Assembly (NCBI GenBank): GCA_934647945.1
Contig: CAKUFK010000003.1
Coordinates: 224,800-288,799 of the forward strand
DNA length: 64,000 nt
Direction of reading: 5' to 3'
Source: an uncultured Eubacteriales bacterium
GTDB taxonomy: Bacteria > Bacillota > Clostridia > Oscillospirales > Acutalibacteraceae
A program made the translations under genes and the position numbers. The notes under the pieces are model-generated. The model worked only from the letters and a program-made list of their open reading frames with translations. It was not told the DNA's origin and made no database searches. Shown here in pieces: positions 58,460-64,000 of this stretch (positions within the stretch are counted from its first letter, which is position 1; each line of letters begins with the position of its first letter).

Positions 58460-60301
58460 ATGAACCCAACGATCGAAACCCTGCTGGATCGGGTACAGAA
58501 GCCCGGACGGTACGCCGGCGGGGAACTGAACAGCGTTGTCAAGGACCGGGACGCGGTCCGCATCCGTTTCGCGTTTTGCTTTCCGGACCTATATGAGGTG
58601 GGGATGTCTCATCTCGGGATGAAAATCCTGTATGGCCTTTTCAATTCCATGGAGGATGTGTGGTGCGAGCGGGTGTTTGCGCCCGACACGGATATGGAAG
58701 CCCTCATGCGGGAGGAGAGTGTCCCCCTGTTCGGGATCGAGAGCGGGGATCCGGTCCGGGAATTCGATTTCATCGGCTTCACGCTGCAGTACGAAATGAG
58801 CTTTACCGCCGTGCTCAATATGCTGGATCTCGCCGGCCTGCCGGTCCGGGCGGAGGAACGGGGCGACACGGGCCCGATCGTGGTGGCGGGGGGACCCTGC
58901 GCCTGCAATCCGGAACCGCTCGCCGATTTCATCGATCTGTTCACCCTGGGAGAGGGGGAAGAGGTCAATGCTGAGCTGCTGGAGCTCTACCGCTCGATGC
59001 AGGGGCCGGATTTCTCGAAACGGGCGTTCCTCAAAGCGGCGGCGCGGATCGAAGGGGTGTACGTCCCCTCCCTGTACCACGTGGCCTATCACGATGACGG
59101 CACCGTCGCCGCGGTCACGCCGGCGGACGGCGCCCCGGCCCGGGTGCGCAAGCGGATCGTCCGGGATCTCGACGCCGCCTACTATCCCGAAACCTTCGTC
59201 GTCCCGTTCCTCGACATCGTCCATGACCGGGCCATGAGCGAGATTTTCCGCGGCTGTATCCGGGGCTGCCGGTTCTGCCAGGCGGGTTTCCTCTACCGTC
59301 CGGTCCGGGAAAAATCGGTGGATACCATCGACCGTCAGAGCCGCGCGCTCTGTGAATCCACGGGATATGAGGAATTCTCCCTGTCCTCCCTGTCCACGAG
59401 CGATTACACCCGGCTGCCCGAGCTCCTCCCCCGGCTTCTCGCCTGGGCGGAGGAGGCCCATACCAATATTTCCCTGCCTTCCCTGCGGGTGGACGGGTTT
59501 TCAGGGGATCTCGCCGCTCGCCTGAATGTGCTGCGGCGCAGCGGCCTGACCTTCGCGCCCGAGGCGGGGACGCAGCGGCTGCGGGATGCCATCAACAAAA
59601 ACCTGACGGAGGAGGAAATCCTCCGCACGGTCAAGGAGGCTTTCGGCGCCGGCTGGACGGCGGTGAAGCTGTATTTCATGAACGGGCTCCCCACCGAGAC
59701 GGATGAGGATATCGTGGGCATCGCGCGGCTCGGGCAGGAGATCGTCGACTGCTATTACCGCAACCCGGACAAGCCCAAGGGGAAGGGGGTCGGCGTGTCG
59801 GTCAGCGTCTCCTGCTTTGTACCCAAGCCCTTCACCCCTTTCCAGTGGGAGCCGCAGGATACGGCGGAGGAGCTCAGGCGCAAGCAGCGGCTGCTGCGGG
59901 AGTCGGTCACCACCCGCAAAATCTCCCTGAACTGGCACGACGCGGACGTCAGCTTTCTCGAGGCGGTGCTCGCCCGGGGAGACCGGCGGCTGGGCCGGGT
60001 GCTGGAGAGGGTCTGGCGGTCCGGCGGGCGCCTCGACGCCTGGTCGGAGCATCTGAGCGTGCAGCGGTGGCTGGACGCCTTCGCCGCCTGCGGCCTGGAT
60101 CCCGCCTTTTACGCCAACCGCCGCCGGCCCTTTGACGAGGTGCTGCCGTGGGACCACCTGGATTTCGGTGTGACAAAGGATTTCCTCATCCGGGAAAACC
60201 GGCGGGCATGGGAGAGCACCACCACCCCCAACTGCCGTGAGGCCTGCTCCGCCTGCGGTGCCGCCTGTTTCAAAGGAGGGATCTGCGTTGAACGACGTTA
60301 A
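58460..60301 (+). CDS. TIGR03960 family B12-binding-like radical SAM protein
   Basis: The 613-residue product has an N-terminal cobalamin-binding-like domain (FCFPDLYEVGMSHLGMKILY, IVVAGGPCACNPEPLADFID) and a radical SAM core with EIFRGCIRGCRFCQAGFLYR (CxxxCxxC), LSSLSTSDYTRLPELLPRLL and FAPEAGTQRLRDAINKNLTE. The C-terminal segment has a CSACGAACFKGG cluster. The family is conserved in Clostridia and is always next to the TIGR03936 gene; an RNA-modification role is suspected but unproven. AGGAGG lies before ATG 58460. Confidence 0.92.
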   Translation: MNPTIETLLDRVQKPGRYAGGELNSVVKDRDAVRIRFAFCFPDLYEVGMSHLGMKILYGLFNSMEDVWCERVFAPDTDMEALMREESVPLFGIESGDPVREFDFIGFTLQYEMSFTAVLNMLDLAGLPVRAEERGDTGPIVVAGGPCACNPEPLADFIDLFTLGEGEEVNAELLELYRSMQGPDFSKRAFLKAAARIEGVYVPSLYHVAYHDDGTVAAVTPADGAPARVRKRIVRDLDAAYYPETFVVPFLDIVHDRAMSEIFRGCIRGCRFCQAGFLYRPVREKSVDTIDRQSRALCESTGYEEFSLSSLSTSDYTRLPELLPRLLAWAEEAHTNISLPSLRVDGFSGDLAARLNVLRRSGLTFAPEAGTQRLRDAINKNLTEEEILRTVKEAFGAGWTAVKLYFMNGLPTETDEDIVGIARLGQEIVDCYYRNPDKPKGKGVGVSVSVSCFVPKPFTPFQWEPQDTAEELRRKQRLLRESVTTRKISLNWHDADVSFLEAVLARGDRRLGRVLERVWRSGGRLDAWSEHLSVQRWLDAFAACGLDPAFYANRRRPFDEVLPWDHLDFGVTKDFLIRENRRAWESTTTPNCREACSACGAACFKGGICVERR

Positions 60302-60950
60302 GGAGTTCCGTACCATCCGCCTGGTCTTTTCCAAAACCGGGCGGGCGCGTTACATGTCCCACCTCGATCTCAACCGGGCCATGATCCGGGCCCTGCGCAG
60401 GGCAAAGCTGCCTGTGTGGTATACCGAGGGATTCAACCGCCACCCCTATGTGACCTTCGCGGCGCCTCTTTCGCTCGGGTATGAGGGGCTGCATGAGACG
60501 ATGGACCTGCGGCTGGAGGAGGACGTGCCGATGGAGGAGCTGGTCTCCCGTTTGGGCGCGGTGCTGCCCGAAGGCCTGCGGGCGCTCTCGGCCGCCGCCG
60601 CGGTGCGGAAGCCGGGGGAGGTGGCGGCCGCCCGGTATGAGCTCCTCTTCAGCTGCCCGGCCTGTGCGGTGCGGGCCTTGCTGGAGAGAGACAGTCTCCC
60701 GGTCCAAAAACGGACCAAGAAGAAAACCATGAGGACGGTGGATCTGAAGCCCGCGCTGACCGCGTCAGGATGGGAACTGCGGGAGGAGGGGGACGGCTGC
60801 CGGCTGGAGCTGACCCTGCCCTGCGGAACCGAATCCCTCAATCCGGGCCTGCTGACCGAAGCGCTGAGGGCGCTGCCCGGGATGGACGGAACCCCTTGCC
60901 GCATCCGGCGGCTGGAGGTCTATGGCTCGGACGGCGAGCCGTTTCGCTAA
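60288..60950 (+). CDS. TIGR03936 (DUF2344) radical SAM-associated protein
   Basis: The 220-residue product starts at TTG 60288, with AAAGGAGGG 7 bases upstream, and overlaps the previous gene by 14 bases. It has TIRLVFSKTGRARYMSHLDL, RALRRAKLPVWYTEGFNRHP and YVTFAAPLSLGYEGLHETMD, the DUF2344 pattern. In many Firmicutes the two genes are adjacent or fused and lie upstream of ribosomal protein genes, as here with rplS. The DUF2344 domain probably helps bind an RNA or protein target. Confidence 0.9.
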   Translation: MNDVKEFRTIRLVFSKTGRARYMSHLDLNRAMIRALRRAKLPVWYTEGFNRHPYVTFAAPLSLGYEGLHETMDLRLEEDVPMEELVSRLGAVLPEGLRALSAAAAVRKPGEVAAARYELLFSCPACAVRALLERDSLPVQKRTKKKTMRTVDLKPALTASGWELREEGDGCRLELTLPCGTESLNPGLLTEALRALPGMDGTPCRIRRLEVYGSDGEPFR

Positions 60951-60968
60951 AAAAATTGCCAAAACCCC

Positions 60969-60997
60969 TTGCATTCCGGAACGGGTTGTGCTAAACT
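60969..60997 (+). promoter_or_regulatory. rplS promoter
   Basis: TTGCAT (60969-60974) and TAAACT (60992-60997) have a 17-base spacer, about 145 bases before the rplS start. Confidence 0.65.
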
Positions 60998-61003
60998 ATA
61001 TCG

Positions 61004-61141
61004 GTATTTGGTATCCGCACCGGGTTTCCGGCCCGGCGTGGGGTTAATGCCAGGCGCAAAGCAGGACATTAAGCGGACAGTCCTCTGCCCCGGAGCGTTC
61101 CGATGTGGCAAGAATGTCTGAATTTGAGGGAGGAACTGGAA
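61004..61141 (+). promoter_or_regulatory. Structured rplS leader, possible L19 autoregulatory leader
   Basis: About 140 untranslated bases separate promoter and gene. They contain several short stems, such as CCGGGTTTCCGGCCCGG and GGACATTAAGCGGACAGTCC, and the rplS ribosome site GGAGGA. Ribosomal protein L19 leaders of Firmicutes occupy this place; the match to that family has not been tested. Confidence 0.4.
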
Positions 61142-61486
61142 ATGGATGCATTGAAACTCATGTCGGAGGGCAGCCTCAAGGAGACGCCCCCGGAGTTCTC
61201 GATCGGTGACACTGTCCGGGTGGATGTCAAAATCCGCGAGGGCGAGCGGGAGAGGATCCAGGCTTACGAAGGCACCGTCATTGCGAAGAAGGGCAGCGGC
61301 GTGGCCGAAACCTTCACCGTCCGCCGTGTCTCGTATGGTGTCGGCGTGGAGCGCGTGTTCCCGCTGCATTCCCCGAATGTCGCCGCCGTCAAGGTGGTGC
61401 GCAACGGTAAGGTGCGCCGCAGCAAGCTCTATTATCTGCGCGACCGGGTGGGCAAGGCCGCCAAGGTCAAGGAATTGATCAAATAA
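61142..61486 (+). CDS. rplS: 50S ribosomal protein L19
   Basis: L19 sits at the 30S-50S interface. The 114-residue length is normal. The product reads [20 protein letters not shown], then [60 protein letters not shown] and [20 protein letters not shown], the diagnostic L19 series. GGAGGA lies 7-8 bases before ATG 61142. trmD and rimM, its usual neighbours, are not in this window; instead it follows the two radical SAM genes. Confidence 0.97.
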   Translation: MDALKLMSEGSLKETPPEFSIGDTVRVDVKIREGERERIQAYEGTVIAKKGSGVAETFTVRRVSYGVGVERVFPLHSPNVAAVKVVRNGKVRRSKLYYLRDRVGKAAKVKELIK

Positions 61487-61488
61487 TA

Positions 61489-61520
61489 AAAGGGACGGAC
61501 CCGCGGGTCCGTCCCTTTTT
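61489..61520 (+). terminator. rplS terminator
   Basis: AAGGGACGGACC pairs with GGTCCGTCCCTT around CGCG and runs into TTTTT. Confidence 0.92.
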
Positions 61521-61562
61521 GTAGAGTAAAACCACCGGCAAGGCGAGTGGTTCAGGAGAGCC

Positions 61563-61824
61563 TAAGGCGATATTATGTGGGTACAGTTGGAAAGTATGAA
61601 GGGGCAATCAAAGAGTATATTCAGAATCAATTGCAGGGAGATATTATGAATGACCAAATAAGTCTCAAGGAGTTCGTAGACCTGTTTACGGGTGAACCGG
61701 TAAAACAGGGCAAATAAAAATAGCCCCCGAATAGGGGGCTGACCATGGTAAAAGTGTGGCTGTCAGGCTTTTCGGTGTCCCCTTATAGGGCCTGTTCAAA
61801 CCATGCGTTCAACGCGTGGTTTTG
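61563..61824 (+). mobile_element. Relic of an IS200/IS605-type element
   Basis: The frame at 61563-61717 reads RRYYVGTVGKYEGAIKEYIQ and ends LKEFVDLFTGEPVKQGK, the C-terminus of an IS200/IS605 TnpA transposase; the catalytic HUH and most of the gene are gone. The following 100 bases have an AGCCCCC/GGGGGCT hairpin and an AAACCATGCG/CGCGTGGTTT hairpin, like the subterminal palindromes at the right end of such elements. No tnpB is present. The left end cannot be placed. Confidence 0.7.
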
Positions 61825-61847
61825 TCCGGAAAAATGCTCCGGACCGG

Positions 61848-61876
61848 TTGACAGGCGGATGAGGCCGGGGTATGCT
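61848..61876 (+). promoter_or_regulatory. Promoter for the GH42 gene
   Basis: TTGACA (61848-61853) and TATGCT (61871-61876) have a 17-base spacer. It begins about 24 bases after the end of the IS relic, and its position excludes a protein start at 61872. Confidence 0.7.
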
Positions 61877-61910
61877 GTTGAAAAGGACTTTTGACAAGGA
61901 GACGGACGAT

Positions 61911-63941
61911 ATGGACAAGACGCAGGCGCGGGACCCGGCCGCTGTTTTACGGGAAATGGTCATCGGGACCGCCTACTATCCCGAGCATTGGCCGCGGGAA
62001 CGTTGGCAGACCGACATCGATCTCATGGCACGGGCGGGGATCCGGGTCGTCCGGCTCGCGGAGCTGGCCTGGTCCCGGATGGAACCGGAGGACGGCGTGT
62101 TCGATTTTGCCTGGCTGGATGATTTTATGGACCTGGCGGGGAAACAAGGCCTGCGCTTCGTGCTTGGAACCCCGACGGAAGCCTCGCCCGTCTGGCTGCG
62201 GCGCGCCCACCCCGAGGTGATGAGTGTCAATGCCCAGGGCCTGCGCACGGGCGGACGGGGGCAGCACTGCCACAACAGCGAGGCGTTCCGGTTTTACAGC
62301 GCCCGGGTGGCGGAGCGGATGGCGGCGCATTTTGCGGCCCATCCGGGGGTGATCGGCTGGCAGATCGACAACGAGGTCCGTCCCGTGCCCTGCCACTGCG
62401 ACAGCTGCCGGCGGGCGTTCCGCGCCTTTCTGAAGCAGCGGTATTCCACCGTTGAGGCGCTCAACCGGGCGTGGGGTACCTGGTTCTGGAGCCAGACCTA
62501 TCGGGATTTCGAAGAGGTTGAGACCCCCTCGGCCGACCAGCTCACCGTCTCCACCAGCCAGATCCTCGATTTCAAACGGTTTGTTTCGGATACGACGGTG
62601 GGGTTCGTCCGCATGCAGGCCGCCATCCTGAAACGGGCCGCGCCCCATCAATTTGTCGCCCACAATACCATTGGCATCCATACCCCCATCGACATGTACG
62701 ACCTGCATCGGGAACTGGATTTCGCGGCGTGGGATAATTACCCCCATGTCGACGGGGACATGCGGGAGAACAACCTCGGGCACGATCTCTACCGGAGTAC
62801 CAAACACCAGGCGTATTGGATGCTCGAACAGAAAAACGGGTATTTCAACGGCGCCAATTATAATCTGGCCATCGCGCCCGGGCTGGTGCGCGCCTGGGCA
62901 TATAACGATATCGCCCGAGGCGCCAACGGCGTGCTCTTTTACCGCTGGCGTTCCAATCGGTGGGGGCAGGAGCAGAACCCCAACGGGATCCTCCGGCATG
63001 ACGGCTCTCCCCGGCGGGCATACGGGGAAATCCAGCGTCTGACGCGGGAGCTCCAATCCTTCGGCCGGGAGCTCGCCGCCACCTCCGTAAGGGCAGAGGT
63101 CGCCATTCTGCACAGCTACGACAACTTCTGGGCCTTCGAGGCCAACCGGCAATACGCCAACTCCGATTGCGTCAAGCTCGAGCGGGAGATGTACAATGCG
63201 CTGAGCGATCTGGGGGTGACGGCCGACCTCGTCCGGCCGGAGGAGGATTTGTCCCGGTACAAATTGGTCCTGGCGCCCAATTCCGTCCTTGTCGGCAAGG
63301 CCGCGGCCCGGAATTTCGAGGCGTATGTGGAGCAGGGCGGGCATATCGTGTTCGGCGTGCGCAGCGGCCTCAAGGATGAAAACAATGTGATGGTGGACAT
63401 CCCATGGCCGGGTCTCCTGGCCGGGCTGTGCGGCATCACGGTGGAGGAATTCGAGGCGTTTCCCGCCCATGCATGGAACCAGGTGTCCTATCAGGGTCGG
63501 GACTATGATGTCCGCTGGTGGGCTGATGTGCTTGCCGCCGGCCCCGCCCGGATCGAGGCCGTTTACGCGGGCCGGTTTTACCGCGGCGCGCCCGCGATAA
63601 CCCGCCACGGGGTAGGGAAGGGGTCAGCGGCGTATATCGGCGTGGCCGGCTGCCCGGAGCTGCTCCGGGACTATTTCCGGGACCGGCTGAAGGAACTCGG
63701 CATACCGGTGACGGAAATGCCGGAGAATACCTATCTGACCATACGGGAGAATGCCGAGAGGCGGTATGTCTTTCTGGTCAACCTGAGTTTCGAGGAGCGC
63801 GTCGTCCCGACTGACTTTTCCGGAACAGACCGCCTCACCGGCCGGAAGCTTTGCGGCGACATCGCGGTCCCTCCCCTCGACGTGGTGGTACTCGAAACCA
63901 GCCGCAAAGTGAATTGTGAAACTAAGAGCAACAGGAAGTGA
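61911..63941 (+). CDS. Glycoside hydrolase family 42 beta-galactosidase
   Basis: The enzyme releases terminal galactose, from galactans or galacto-oligosaccharides, by a retaining mechanism. The 676-residue product has the TIM-barrel acid/base Glu155 in IGWQIDNEVRP and the likely nucleophile Glu306 in YWMLEQKNG. Four cysteines (one in RGQHCHNSEAF and three in PCHCDSC) form the zinc site known in GH42. A trimerisation domain (about 390-600) and a small C-terminal domain follow. AAGGAG before ATG 61911 sets the start. No signal peptide is seen, so it is cytosolic. No transporter or regulator gene is in view; bases 63942-64000 show nothing. Confidence 0.94.
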   Translation: MDKTQARDPAAVLREMVIGTAYYPEHWPRERWQTDIDLMARAGIRVVRLAELAWSRMEPEDGVFDFAWLDDFMDLAGKQGLRFVLGTPTEASPVWLRRAHPEVMSVNAQGLRTGGRGQHCHNSEAFRFYSARVAERMAAHFAAHPGVIGWQIDNEVRPVPCHCDSCRRAFRAFLKQRYSTVEALNRAWGTWFWSQTYRDFEEVETPSADQLTVSTSQILDFKRFVSDTTVGFVRMQAAILKRAAPHQFVAHNTIGIHTPIDMYDLHRELDFAAWDNYPHVDGDMRENNLGHDLYRSTKHQAYWMLEQKNGYFNGANYNLAIAPGLVRAWAYNDIARGANGVLFYRWRSNRWGQEQNPNGILRHDGSPRRAYGEIQRLTRELQSFGRELAATSVRAEVAILHSYDNFWAFEANRQYANSDCVKLEREMYNALSDLGVTADLVRPEEDLSRYKLVLAPNSVLVGKAAARNFEAYVEQGGHIVFGVRSGLKDENNVMVDIPWPGLLAGLCGITVEEFEAFPAHAWNQVSYQGRDYDVRWWADVLAAGPARIEAVYAGRFYRGAPAITRHGVGKGSAAYIGVAGCPELLRDYFRDRLKELGIPVTEMPENTYLTIRENAERRYVFLVNLSFEERVVPTDFSGTDRLTGRKLCGDIAVPPLDVVVLETSRKVNCETKSNRK

Positions 63942-64000
63942 GTTCAAAGGTCCACAAATCCTGAGCAGAATGGAAATTCAAAACTTTGCGAGGCCTGGCG

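Noticed and set aside
61743..61797. A tRNA or riboswitch in the region before the GH42 gene
   Set aside because: No cloverleaf; the hairpins fit the right end of an IS200/IS605-type element.

Overview
The window looks like chromosome of a GC-rich member of the Bacillota, probably class Clostridia (Oscillospiraceae/Ruminococcaceae-like). The evidence is a perfect CIRCE operator, Rex, an asp23-fakA pair, a class A RNase P RNA, small cysteine-rich proteins of clostridial type (DUF1540, DUF6485), the paired TIGR03960/TIGR03936 radical-SAM genes and strong sigma-A promoters with 17-nt spacers. Coding is dense and on both strands. No rRNA, CRISPR array, integrase or intact insertion sequence was seen. 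GC and taxonomy were judged by eye, not calculated.

1-12 kb holds housekeeping and redox genes: the start of a Gfo/Idh/MocA oxidoreductase, thioredoxin reductase, CIRCE-controlled Hsp20, Rex with a short aconitase, a peptide-binding lipoprotein, Asp23 with FakA, an MccF-like S66 peptidase and RecG. 12-24 kb has tRNA-Asp and tRNA-Thr under one promoter and terminator, small secreted or Cys-rich proteins, an iron alcohol dehydrogenase, a calcium-type P-ATPase with a hemolysin III protein, a broken HD-domain gene, two overlapping flavoproteins, and a coupled 80-aa/MBL/DUF3006 operon.

24-33 kb is more accessory. It has a degenerate protein kinase-like gene, a family of tiny XRE regulators (two intact, one decayed), a nuclease-helicase fusion, RlmD, an AT-rich HEPN-like gene of probable foreign origin, and a MATE pump behind a transcription-attenuator-like leader. 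33-41 kb has an orphan small transcription unit, rnpB, and a cassette of two ABC exporters with soluble N-terminal domains and zinc ribbons around a frameshifted GNAT gene and a DUF1854 gene. The second exporter lies between 110-bp inverted repeats that belong to a dispersed mosaic repeat family seen at three loci.

41-64 kb carries regulators, an ABC-F ATPase, a YdjG/YdjI-like zinc-ribbon/SPFH pair, a YfhO-like membrane protein, ispD-ispF of the MEP pathway, a phosphodiester glycosidase, a CPA2 antiporter divergent from a LysR regulator with fully overlapping promoters, the two radical-SAM-related genes, rplS with a leader, an IS200/IS605 relic, and a GH42 beta-galactosidase. The most interesting candidates are the ABC/DUF1854 cassette with its inverted repeats, the MATE leader, the AT-rich HEPN-like gene and the overlapping antiporter/LysR promoters.
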